Positions 1 to 6,743 are shown, numbered from the stretch's first letter. The stretch: DNA of 8,556 bases from Melioribacter sp. (GCA_016841125.1 JAENZU010000114.1:1-8556); one strand, 5' to 3'. Notes: generated by a model not told the origin, from the letters alone. Program-made: numbers and translations.

Positions 1-1
1 C

Positions 2-325
2 AGACTTGGCACAGCAGAAATTGAGAGTGCACTTGTCAGTCACCATGCGGTAGCCGAAGCAGCAGCAATCGGGCTGCCTCACGAAGTAAAAGGAAATGCC
101 ATACATACTTACGTAATTCTTAAAGCAGGCTTTACTGCGTCGGAGGAACTCCGGGAGCAACTGATCAAACATGTTGGCCACGAGGTTGGTCCAATAGCAA
201 AACCGCAAAGTGTTGAATTTGTTGACTCATTACCGAAAACGAGAAGCGGTAAAATAATGAGAAGAGTATTAAAAGCTAAAGCACTTGGCATTGATCCCGG
301 CAACCTTTCTACACTCGAAGATTAA
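2..325 (+). CDS. acs: Acetyl-CoA synthetase (AMP-forming), C-terminal fragment
   Basis: This is the last 107 codons of an AMP-forming acyl/acetyl-CoA synthetase; the gene begins before the window. The enzyme activates acetate with ATP to acetyl-AMP and then transfers it to CoA in the cytoplasm. The visible part is the mobile C-terminal domain of the ANL superfamily. It begins at the 'RLGTAEIESALVSH' segment that follows the hinge, continues through 'AAAIGLPHEVKGNAIHTYV', and ends with the signature 'LPKTRSGKIMRRVLKA'. The lysine in SGK is the catalytic lysine of the adenylation step and the known acetylation target in Acs. The short tail after it (KALGIDPGNLSTLED) fits an acetyl-CoA synthetase better than long-chain ligases, but a propionyl-CoA synthetase cannot be excluded from this fragment. 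The gene ends at TAA just before a palindromic repeat element; no classic hairpin plus T-run terminator follows it. Confidence 0.9.
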   Translation, partial: RLGTAEIESALVSHHAVAEAAAIGLPHEVKGNAIHTYVILKAGFTASEELREQLIKHVGHEVGPIAKPQSVEFVDSLPKTRSGKIMRRVLKAKALGIDPGNLSTLED

Positions 326-333
326 TCCAATAA

Positions 334-481
334 AAGAGGCTGTCTCAAATTTGTAATTCCGGGCTTGACCCGGAATCTGAGATTTCGATATTGATAGAAA
401 ATGAAATGCCGAATCAAGTTTACCCGCCGTCTTTTTGGCGGGTTCGGCATGACAGTTGTCAATTTATTAAGACAGGCTCTT
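334..481. repeat. MITE/REP-like palindromic element with terminal inverted repeats
   Basis: This 148-bp non-coding, relatively GC-rich island sits in AT-rich surroundings. Its ends are imperfect inverted repeats: AAGAGGCTGTCTCAA at 334-348 pairs with the reverse complement of TTAAGACAGGCTCTT at 467-481, matching 13 of 15. Inside are two perfect stems: ATTCCGGG/CCCGGAAT (356-363 with 369-376, 5-nt loop) and ATGCCGAA/TTCGGCAT (406-413 with 443-450), the latter enclosing CCCGCC/GGCGGG (423-428 with 437-442). Ends of the GGCTGTCTCA kind are reminiscent of some DDE insertion sequences, so a non-autonomous miniature element is the best reading. No open reading frame and no clear target-site duplication is seen. 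It may incidentally end or process the upstream acs transcript. Confidence 0.65.
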
Positions 482-750
482 CCTTTTTAAATTTCAACTA
501 AAAAGAACAGCATATTTATGCGATTGAATCTTTAAAAAACCTGAATTATTATTTATGATGAATTGGAGTATATTTAATGAAATTGCATTTTATCGATCAT
601 ATCAGTCTTTTACAGAAATTTCATTTAGAAATTGAAAATATATTTTTAATTAGGAACACGTAATAATTATTGCACGATTCTTTTCTTGGATATCTTGGTA
701 AGATTATATAATTTTAAGTTTTTGATTCTTAAACTCATAATTCACTTTAT
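482..750. other. AT-rich leader upstream of the receptor operon
   Basis: This is 269 bp of non-coding, strongly AT-rich sequence between the palindromic element and the TonB-dependent receptor. It should contain the operon promoter. A weak sigma70-like candidate lies at 686-712 and is listed separately. A 28-codon reading frame at 577-663 has a well-placed GGAG (565-568) but no recognisable sequence, so I do not call it a gene. No structured RNA, riboswitch or operator palindrome stood out by eye. The receptor start at 751 has no Shine-Dalgarno sequence, only an A/T-rich stretch, which is common in Bacteroidota. Confidence 0.6.
686..712 (+). promoter_or_regulatory. Weak candidate promoter for the receptor operon
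   Basis: A TATAAT hexamer lies at 707-712 with TTGGAT at 686-691 upstream, giving a 15-bp spacer. That is a perfect -10 but only a 3/6 -35 with a short spacer, in a sequence so AT-rich that chance matches are expected. Transcription would start about 30 bp before the ATG at 751. Bacteroidota often use a different housekeeping consensus (TTTG / TAnnTTTG), and I found no well-spaced pair of that type here. Confidence 0.25.
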
Positions 751-2985
751 ATGAAATTATACTACAAACTATTGTTATTTACTCTACTATTTATCGTGGC
801 GGGCTCAACTGTATCAGCTCAAGGAACAGGAAAATTAAGAGGATTTGTTACAGATAACGATAACGGCGAAGCCCTTGCTTACGGAAATGTTTTTATTGAG
901 GAATTAAAAACCGGAGCATCAACAGATGAGAATGGTTATTATTTTATTAGCTCAATTCCGGCAAATAAAACTTATAGTGTTATCGTTTCCTATGTGGGCT
1001 ACGTTTCTAAAACATTTGATGTTCTGGTTGCACCGAATAAAATTACTGAACTTAACATTCAGTTGGAGAGCAGCAGCGTTCAACTAGAAGCCGTAGAGAA
1101 GATCGGGGAGAAGGTAATTGAAAAAAACGCTACCGATATTGGTTTACAACGAATAGCAATCAGAGAACTTGAAGCTCTCCCTAAAGGGGTAGAAACGGAT
1201 GTCTTCCGCTCGCTGCAATATATGCCGGGTGTTAAATCTACCGGTGATGTTACTGCACGCTATTATGTTAGAGGCGGGTCAAGTGACCAAAACCTTGTGT
1301 TGCTTAATGGAGCGACTATCTATAATCCGTTTCACGCACTTGGGATTTTCAGTGTAATCGATCCTGAAATTATTAATAATGTTGAGTTTTATAAAGGGGG
1401 TTTTCATGCTAAGTATGGCGATAGGCTTTCGTCCGTATTAAAGGTAATTACAAAAGACGGCAACAAGAAAAACTACGGTGTTACTGCATCATCGAGTTAC
1501 ATTACCGGAAAATTGCTCGTTGAAGGGCCCATACCTAATGGGTCATTTATTTTTTCCGGAAGGAAAAGTTACTCGAATCAAATATTAAAAAAATTCTTAA
1601 ACGATAGAAACGCACCCTTTAATTTTTACGATGGATTTTTTAAGATCAATTATGCCAATCCCGATTTCATCCCAAATGCAAAATTTGAAGCCAGCGCTTT
1701 TTTAAGTAACGACTTGCTGGAAAATGAAGATCCATTTACAGAGGACTTCAAATGGTCCAACAATATATTTAGTTTTAAATGGTTCCAAATTTACGATTCA
1801 CCTTTTCTCTCCGAGTTTGCAATACACATGAGTCAGTTTAAAGGGGAAATCCTCCCAAAGTATAGTGGATCACTGCAAAAGATAAATGAAGTTAATGATG
1901 TAACTATGAATTTCGACTTTACATACATTTTCGATTATAAAGACGAAGTGAATGCAGGCTTAGCAATCAAAACACTCAACACCAAATTGTTTCAAGAAAA
2001 TCAAAATGGAAGTATTTCCGACCTTGATGAAAAAGCTGCTAACATAAGTATCTATGCGAAATATAATTTCCTTCAATATGAAAATTTCGGATTAGATTTC
2101 GGCACAAGGTTAAATGTTGCCGGGTTAAATAAAAACGGCGGTTTTACACCCGAGCCGAGACTGAGCGCCACTTACCGCCCTTTACCGATGATCGCTCTAA
2201 AAGCTGCATGGGGAATTTACCAGCAGGAAATGACGATTATCACTGATGAAAATGAGGTGATCTCATTATTTGAGCCATGGACAATAATTCCTGAATATTT
2301 GGAACCGTCAAAAGCAATTCACTACACGGCAGGCATTTCTTATTATCCTTCTGTCCCGCTCCGACTGGACGTAGAGGGTTACTATAAAATTATTCATAAC
2401 TTTCCGAGCTTGAACGAAAATAAAAAGTTTACGGATGATCCGGATTTGGTTTCGGGCAGCGGCGAATCTTACGGTTTGGAGTTTATGACCCGCTACCAGG
2501 AATATCCGGTAAATGCCTCGGTATCTTACACATTAAGTTATGCTTATAAAGAAGTTGCTGACTGGGTTTATTATCCGAGGTACGACAGCCGCCACGCGGT
2601 TAATCTTTTTCTGGAATATAATTTTGGAGCCGGCTGGTCGGCAAGTGCTGTCTGGAGCTACAGTACAGGCCTGCCGTTTACCGAAATGATTGGATTTTAT
2701 GATAAACAGCAACTGGGAAATTTATATACCGATCCTTTCGTTTATGATAACATTTCCCCTTACACCATTTTAGGTGATAAAAATATTGGTCGGCTGCCCG
2801 AATATCACCGGCTCGATTTAAGCTTGTCGAAAAAATTTGAATTTTCATTCATTAAAATTGATTTAGATTTTAGCATTATTAACGTTTACGATAGAGCTAA
2901 TATTTTCTATTTCAAAAGAGATACGGCTGAACGTGTAAATATGTTGCCATTTTTACCAACAGCAACATTGAGGATACAGATATGA
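751..2985 (+). CDS. TonB-dependent outer-membrane receptor with carboxypeptidase-regulatory-like N-terminal domain
   Basis: This 744-residue outer-membrane receptor of the TonB-dependent transporter superfamily should import an unknown ligand across the outer membrane using TonB/ExbBD energy. A signal peptide is visible at 1-23 (cleavage likely VSA|Q24). Residues about 28-106 form a CarboxypepD_reg-like beta-sandwich ('GKLRGFVTDNDNGEALAYGNV', 'TDENGYYFISSIPANKTYSV', 'VSYVGYV'). Residues about 132-236 form the plug domain, with 'LQYMPGV', 'YYVRGGSSDQNLVLLNGATI' and 'VEFYKGGFHAKYGDRLSSVL'. The remaining 500 or so residues are alternating-hydrophobic, aromatic-rich beta-barrel strands. The last residues are LRIQI rather than the usual terminal phenylalanine. 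There is no upstream in-frame ATG in the leader and no Shine-Dalgarno sequence. The stop overlaps the next start (ATGA at 2982-2985), so the receptor is co-translated with the DUF4249-like lipoprotein. Substrate cannot be read from the sequence. Confidence 0.93.
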   Translation: MKLYYKLLLFTLLFIVAGSTVSAQGTGKLRGFVTDNDNGEALAYGNVFIEELKTGASTDENGYYFISSIPANKTYSVIVSYVGYVSKTFDVLVAPNKITELNIQLESSSVQLEAVEKIGEKVIEKNATDIGLQRIAIRELEALPKGVETDVFRSLQYMPGVKSTGDVTARYYVRGGSSDQNLVLLNGATIYNPFHALGIFSVIDPEIINNVEFYKGGFHAKYGDRLSSVLKVITKDGNKKNYGVTASSSYITGKLLVEGPIPNGSFIFSGRKSYSNQILKKFLNDRNAPFNFYDGFFKINYANPDFIPNAKFEASAFLSNDLLENEDPFTEDFKWSNNIFSFKWFQIYDSPFLSEFAIHMSQFKGEILPKYSGSLQKINEVNDVTMNFDFTYIFDYKDEVNAGLAIKTLNTKLFQENQNGSISDLDEKAANISIYAKYNFLQYENFGLDFGTRLNVAGLNKNGGFTPEPRLSATYRPLPMIALKAAWGIYQQEMTIITDENEVISLFEPWTIIPEYLEPSKAIHYTAGISYYPSVPLRLDVEGYYKIIHNFPSLNENKKFTDDPDLVSGSGESYGLEFMTRYQEYPVNASVSYTLSYAYKEVADWVYYPRYDSRHAVNLFLEYNFGAGWSASAVWSYSTGLPFTEMIGFYDKQQLGNLYTDPFVYDNISPYTILGDKNIGRLPEYHRLDLSLSKKFEFSFIKIDLDFSIINVYDRANIFYFKRDTAERVNMLPFLPTATLRIQI

Positions 2986-3935
2986 AAAGAATATTTGGAA
3001 TAATTATTATTGCTTCAATTTTTTTCTCATGCGAAGAATCATTCAGTCCAAAAGGAGAGTTTGAACAAAAATATGTAATGAATTTTGTGATCAGGGGAGA
3101 TTCGAGTCTGCAAATTGCTACACTCGCAAAAAATTATGACGTTGACGGTTTTGACCCATATGCTAATAGTGAAGACATAAACTTAAGTAAAGCTGAAATA
3201 AGAATTTGGTACAAAGATACTGTCTATTTTATGACCGATACAATTCTTCAGAGGACAGACAGCAGCCGTTATCCTTTTCCCGTAAAAGCATTTAAAGTTA
3301 GTAATTTTAAACCCGGATTTGATGAAAAAATTGAAGTTGAAGCTCTTCTGACAAACGGCAGAAGATTGTTCTCCGAAACAAAAATCGCAACTGAATTAAG
3401 ATTCGGCTACGATTCCGCCAGTGCTAAAATACCTGCACTCGATGGAGTGCAATTGCGCATTCCCTGGACGAATACTCAAAGGAATCTAATTTATCATCCC
3501 AGATTGCGAATACTCTACTACAAAAGTTCAACGGGAAAAACAAAAATTTATTTCCACGAGGTTGCTCAAAATTATTTCAATATTAATGGAGTTGAAATAC
3601 CAAACTATCCGCAGCCTTCGAAAAATTATGGCGTTACATTTCAGCAAAGTGCTATCGATAAAGCTATGCAGGAAATTTCCGAAGGTGATGACAATAAAGA
3701 AAATTATCTAATTATTAGTGCATGGTTTGAAGTTATTATTTACGATAAAAATTTAAGCGGATATTACACGGCAACTAACAAATCAGCCGGAGATCTTTCA
3801 ATTAGATTAGACGAGTCGGATTTTTCCAATATAACCGGCGGTTTGGGTGTTTTTGGATCCTATATTAAAAAAGGTAAATCAATTATTTTTGATAACGCTT
3901 ACATAAGAAGCTTCGGTTATAAACCAAGCTATTAA
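2982..3935 (+). CDS. DUF4249-like surface lipoprotein, partner of the receptor
   Basis: This is a 317-residue predicted lipoprotein. The signal sequence (1-16, MKRIFGIIIIASIFFS) ends in a lipobox with Cys17, followed by E18 E19; acidic residues just after the cysteine are the kind of signal Bacteroidota use to export lipoproteins to the cell surface. The body is beta-rich and shows the features of the DUF4249 family: a short N-terminal strand region, paired strands around 'KAEIRIWYKDTVYF' (70-83), and the C-terminal 'NITGGLGVFGSY' (283-294), which resembles the family's typical NxxGGxGVFG stretch. DUF4249 proteins are commonly encoded next to carboxypeptidase-D-like TonB receptors, as here, and are presumed to be accessory or ligand-handling partners, but no biochemical role is established as far as I know. 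AGGA at 2971-2974 sits 7 nt before the ATG, and the start overlaps the receptor stop, which fixes this start. The family call rests on motif recall and gene context. Confidence 0.78.
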   Translation: MKRIFGIIIIASIFFSCEESFSPKGEFEQKYVMNFVIRGDSSLQIATLAKNYDVDGFDPYANSEDINLSKAEIRIWYKDTVYFMTDTILQRTDSSRYPFPVKAFKVSNFKPGFDEKIEVEALLTNGRRLFSETKIATELRFGYDSASAKIPALDGVQLRIPWTNTQRNLIYHPRLRILYYKSSTGKTKIYFHEVAQNYFNINGVEIPNYPQPSKNYGVTFQQSAIDKAMQEISEGDDNKENYLIISAWFEVIIYDKNLSGYYTATNKSAGDLSIRLDESDFSNITGGLGVFGSYIKKGKSIIFDNAYIRSFGYKPSY

Positions 3936-3970
3936 TCAATTTTGAATATTTGTTTTGATAGGTTTTAATA

Positions 3971-5455
3971 ATGAATAAACTATTTTTCTGGTGCTCTATT
4001 TTTCTTTTGTTGTTTTTATTCATCTCGTGCGAAAAGGATGTATCCACTAGTCCAAAAATTGAGGAACATTTTGATAATGGCTTCCTCATGATAGATTCTG
4101 ATCCGCCGGGGGCTAAAATATTTTTAGATGGAAGAAATTCAGGGAAGTTTACCCCGGACAGCTTAACCTGGCTGCAAGATACATTACACACTGTTAAACT
4201 AAAACTCGAACTTTACAGAGACACTTCGTTTCAATTATCAACACCCATCGACAACAGAACGGTAAAATTTGTTGACTATAAGTTAAATCCTAAAATGCGG
4301 GGATCGATTCAGTGTCTTTCAAAACCGGCAAATGCTGAAATATTTTTGAATGATTCCGCTACTGGCATCTTAACTCCGGATACTCTCACGGGACTGATTC
4401 CCGGAAATTACAATATAACTTATAAACTTCCGGAGCATATGGATAAGTCGCAGGAATTTACTGTGCGCAGTAATGAAATTGCAGGTTATGAACTCGCACT
4501 TGAAGACACAACACTTTGGGTTGCTTATACAACTGAAAATTCTCCTTTAATAACTAATGACCTTGCCTGCATAAAAGTTGATTTTCATAATACGAAGTGG
4601 ATCGGAACCCAACAGCATGGATTATTAAAGATTGAGGGGAATAATTGGACTTATTATAATACAACTAATTCTGCATTGCCTGCCAATGAGATTATATCTA
4701 TTGCTTATGATGAGTTCAACGACGACATATGGGTTGGAACGGTTGGAGGGCTTGCTGTCATCGATGGTGATATCTGGACCGTTTATACCACCTTTAATTC
4801 TCCTCTCCCTAATGACAGGGTTACAACAGTTGAATTTGATTATAGACTGGGCAGAAAGTGGATTGGTACGCAAAATGGGTTGGTACGACTGGATGGTAAC
4901 GAATGGATAATCTATAATACTTCTAATTCAGATTTATCGGGAGACTATATTACTGCTATTGATGTGAATGTGTTCGGAGAAATTTGGATTGGAACTTCTA
5001 AACGCGGTATTTCAAGATATTATGGTGTATTTAAAAAAATAACAAATTATTACTGGGTATGGCAGTTTGGTGATCCAGGAAGTACTGTTTCTTGTTTCGG
5101 CTCCGATACACTTGGCGGAAATACATACATAGGATTTTTACCTGAACGAAACGGACCCGGTCTGGGCGGGCTTGCTTCTTTTAACGGTTCATCTTTTTCC
5201 AATAAATTTCCCGGTCTCCCAACTAGAGAAATTTATGACATAGAAGTTGATAGAGATGGGTATAAGTGGGTTGCAACAAGTCAAGGAATTGTGAAATTTA
5301 AAATTTGGGGCGACCACCAAACATATAGAACTGAATATACACCAATGAAATCTAACTATATTACAAATGTTGGAATTGATCAAAACGGCATTGTTTGGTT
5401 CACTACAATCGGCGGGGGTTTAACAAAATATAAGGGAGATATTATTTCCAAATAG
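3971..5455 (+). CDS. Lipoprotein with two PEGA domains and a seven-repeat beta-propeller
   Basis: This 494-residue protein has a lipoprotein signal (1-19) and lipobox FIS-C20, followed by E21 K22 D23. Residues about 37-104 form a first PEGA domain ('IDSDPPGAKIFLDG', 'TPDSLTWL'). Residues about 110-177 form a second ('CLSKPANAEIFLNDSATGILTPDTL', 'LIPGNYNITY'). From about 182 to the end are propeller repeats of the two-component-regulator-propeller (Reg_prop) kind. The core strands are KWIGT 209, IWVGT 253, KWIGT 296, IWIGT 338, TYIGF 385, KWVAT 432 and VWFTT 475, spaced 42-47 residues, so seven blades can be counted. Unlike classic hybrid sensors, no transmembrane helix, Y_Y_Y domain or kinase follows. 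It starts 35 bp after the DUF4249-like gene, with ATAGG at 3958-3962 as a plausible ribosome site, so it is probably the third operon gene. I infer a surface or periplasmic-face binding or scaffold role, not an enzyme; function unknown. Confidence 0.85.
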   Translation: MNKLFFWCSIFLLLFLFISCEKDVSTSPKIEEHFDNGFLMIDSDPPGAKIFLDGRNSGKFTPDSLTWLQDTLHTVKLKLELYRDTSFQLSTPIDNRTVKFVDYKLNPKMRGSIQCLSKPANAEIFLNDSATGILTPDTLTGLIPGNYNITYKLPEHMDKSQEFTVRSNEIAGYELALEDTTLWVAYTTENSPLITNDLACIKVDFHNTKWIGTQQHGLLKIEGNNWTYYNTTNSALPANEIISIAYDEFNDDIWVGTVGGLAVIDGDIWTVYTTFNSPLPNDRVTTVEFDYRLGRKWIGTQNGLVRLDGNEWIIYNTSNSDLSGDYITAIDVNVFGEIWIGTSKRGISRYYGVFKKITNYYWVWQFGDPGSTVSCFGSDTLGGNTYIGFLPERNGPGLGGLASFNGSSFSNKFPGLPTREIYDIEVDRDGYKWVATSQGIVKFKIWGDHQTYRTEYTPMKSNYITNVGIDQNGIVWFTTIGGGLTKYKGDIISK

Positions 5456-5475
5456 CATACTTAAAAGGAAATTTA

Positions 5476-6312
5476 TTATCTGCTCAGTTTTATTATGGAT
5501 TTACCAAGTAGATCCTTCAATTCTTCTTTAGTTTTATCAGCCTGCTTTAAAATCTCATCATACTTTGAAAATTCCAGCATTCTCACATTTTTAATATCTG
5601 TCTTAATCAAAATTTGAGGTTTTGAAGTTTTCAATTTTTCGTTCAAAATAGAATTCTGCATTATTTGAAAAGATGCGAATAACATTTCATATGCGCTTGG
5701 AATTTCAGATCCGTTTTGATTTCGTTTTGCCGAAACATCGACCGCAACTGTTATGTCGCATTTGTCTAAAATTATATCATAGGGGAGCGGGTTTACCATT
5801 CCTCCATCAACATAAAGCCTGTTCTTTATTTTAACCGGTTTAAATAACCCTGGAAGAGAATAACTTGCTCTAACTGCGGCGGGCAGATCTCCCTTGCAGA
5901 AAACTTTTTGCTCTTTTGACCAATAATCAGTAGCAATTACATTTAATGGAATTTTAAGTTCATCAAAGTGTGCAGCGCCAATTTTTTCTGAGAATAGTTT
6001 TAGAAATTTCTCTCCTTTCACAATTCCGCCGGAGTTTAATCCGGGGTCAAAGATATCTAGCATTTTAAAAAATTCAGACCATCTGTGAACTTCCCAGAAT
6101 CGTGCGTCGGATTCGCCTAGAAGTTCTGCGGTTTCGGAAAGTATTTCTTTTGCACTTAATCCCGAGGCATATGCAGCACCGATTATAGCACCGATGCTCG
6201 TACCGGAAATAATGCTGGGTTTTATTCCCATTTCATCAAAAGCTTCTAAAATTTTTAATTGCGCTAATCCTCTTGCACCTCCGGCTCCCAGCGCCAGTCC
6301 TATCTTTATCAC
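5476..6312 (-). CDS. Patatin-like phospholipase, RssA/YlbK-type
   Basis: This 278-residue protein belongs to the bacterial patatin-like phospholipase family, serine lipid acyl hydrolases with a Ser-Asp dyad. All catalytic elements are present: the oxyanion-hole loop GAGGARG (9-15), the nucleophile elbow GTSIG with Ser39, and the DGG motif 'YVDGG' with Asp169. The 'ASYSLPGLF' segment (149-157) between them is also typical. There is no signal peptide, and the length matches the short, soluble RssA/NTE-like members, so it is probably cytoplasmic or peripherally membrane-bound. The C-terminal 60 or so residues are lysine-rich. Its ATG overlaps the stop of the upstream small membrane protein by 4 bp, indicating translational coupling. 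It converges on the PEGA/propeller gene with only 20 bp between stops. Exact substrate (phospholipid, lysophospholipid or other ester) cannot be told. Confidence 0.92.
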   Translation of the reverse strand: MIKIGLALGAGGARGLAQLKILEAFDEMGIKPSIISGTSIGAIIGAAYASGLSAKEILSETAELLGESDARFWEVHRWSEFFKMLDIFDPGLNSGGIVKGEKFLKLFSEKIGAAHFDELKIPLNVIATDYWSKEQKVFCKGDLPAAVRASYSLPGLFKPVKIKNRLYVDGGMVNPLPYDIILDKCDITVAVDVSAKRNQNGSEIPSAYEMLFASFQIMQNSILNEKLKTSKPQILIKTDIKNVRMLEFSKYDEILKQADKTKEELKDLLGKSIIKLSR

Positions 6313-6626
6313 TGATTCTCCATATTTTTTGAGGTTTCCAAATTTGGACTAGCTTCATCTTTAGCAGCTGATTGTTTTTCCGATTGCTTCAATTTGTGTG
6401 TCAACCTATAAGTGTTGTATAGGAAAATGACAACCATTATATGAAACGAAATTATGCTTACCGCACTTATCCCTAAAAGAAAAATGTCTATTCCGAAATC
6501 AATCGAATTATTGTTATAAAGTTTCATTATTACAAAATAATCAACAATTATCCAGGTAAATGAAACAATTCCAATAATAATTGTTGAAACTCTGCTTTTC
6601 TTTAATTTTTCTAATATCTTTTCCAT
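6309..6626 (-). CDS. Small two-helix membrane protein, unknown function
   Basis: I do not recognise a family for this 105-residue protein. It has a short basic N-terminus (MEKILEKLKKSR), a first hydrophobic helix at about 14-34, a short polar loop (LYNNNSIDFG), a second long helix at about 45-70, then a hydrophilic, charged tail (RLTHKLKQSEKQSAAKDEA) of about 34 residues. The positive-inside rule suggests both ends lie in the cytoplasm. AGGA lies 10 nt before the ATG on the minus strand, supporting the start. The stop overlaps the start of the patatin-like phospholipase by 4 bp, so the two are co-translated. An inferred role is anchoring or modulating the phospholipase at the inner membrane. 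The CRP/FNR-like palindrome at 6687-6700 lies about 60-75 bp upstream and may regulate this unit. Confidence 0.7.
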   Translation of the reverse strand: MEKILEKLKKSRVSTIIIGIVSFTWIIVDYFVIMKLYNNNSIDFGIDIFLLGISAVSIISFHIMVVIFLYNTYRLTHKLKQSEKQSAAKDEASPNLETSKNMENQ

Positions 6627-6685
6627 TTTTAATACGTCCTAATAATTGATTGATAAAGATAGTTAATATTACCCTAAATTGGAAT

Positions 6686-6701
6686 TGTGATATATATCAC
6701 T
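6686..6701. promoter_or_regulatory. CRP/FNR-family-like binding palindrome
   Basis: GTGATATATATCAC at 6687-6700 is a perfect 14-bp palindrome. In its context it reads TGTGA-N6-TCACT, matching 9 of 10 positions of the TGTGA-N6-TCACA layout used by CRP-type regulators; related Crp/Fnr-family proteins in anaerobes use similar TTGTGA/TCACAA sites. It lies in the divergent intergenic region, its centre 67 bp upstream of the minus-strand ATG at 6626 and 42 bp from the centre of the first TetR-type operator. The regulator itself is not encoded here, and the AT-rich centre makes part of the symmetry cheap, but the GTGA/TCAC ends are specific. Confidence 0.5.
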
Positions 6702-6727
6702 ATTATTTCATTTAAGATTATTTAATT

Positions 6728-6743
6728 TACCGACCGGTAAGTA
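6728..6743. promoter_or_regulatory. TetR-family operator, site 1
   Basis: TACCGACCGGTAAGTA is one of two copies of a 16-bp imperfect palindrome in front of the tetR-type gene. It differs from the second copy (6782-6797) at a single base. An overlapping 14-bp perfect palindrome, TTACCG-AC-CGGTAA, occupies 6727-6740. The ACCGGT core with flanking TAC/GTA is a common TetR-family operator style. The site is 69 bp before the repressor start and 101 bp before the minus-strand membrane-protein start, so it could affect both directions. Confidence 0.7.

Noticed and set aside
109..303. 64-codon minus-strand frame over the acs fragment
   Set aside because: It lies wholly antisense to the conserved Acs C-terminal domain and has no recognisable features; it is a shadow frame.
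356..450. Intrinsic terminator for acs
   Set aside because: The stems are good hairpins, but neither is followed by a T-run; the only T-run (432-436) is within the loop of the inner stem. The symmetry of the whole block fits a repeat element better.
334..481. CRISPR array or riboswitch
   Set aside because: There are no evenly spaced direct repeats with spacers, and the structure is a set of nested inverted repeats with no known aptamer core; the gene downstream is also over 250 bp away.
3883..4191. 102-codon minus-strand frame across the lipoprotein junction
   Set aside because: It overlaps the end of the DUF4249-like gene and the signal peptide and first PEGA domain of the next gene on the other strand; it has no domain pattern of its own.
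4632..4910. 92-codon plus-strand frame inside the propeller region
   Set aside because: It is an out-of-frame reading of the repeat blades; the true frame carries the regular W-[IV]-G-T repeats.
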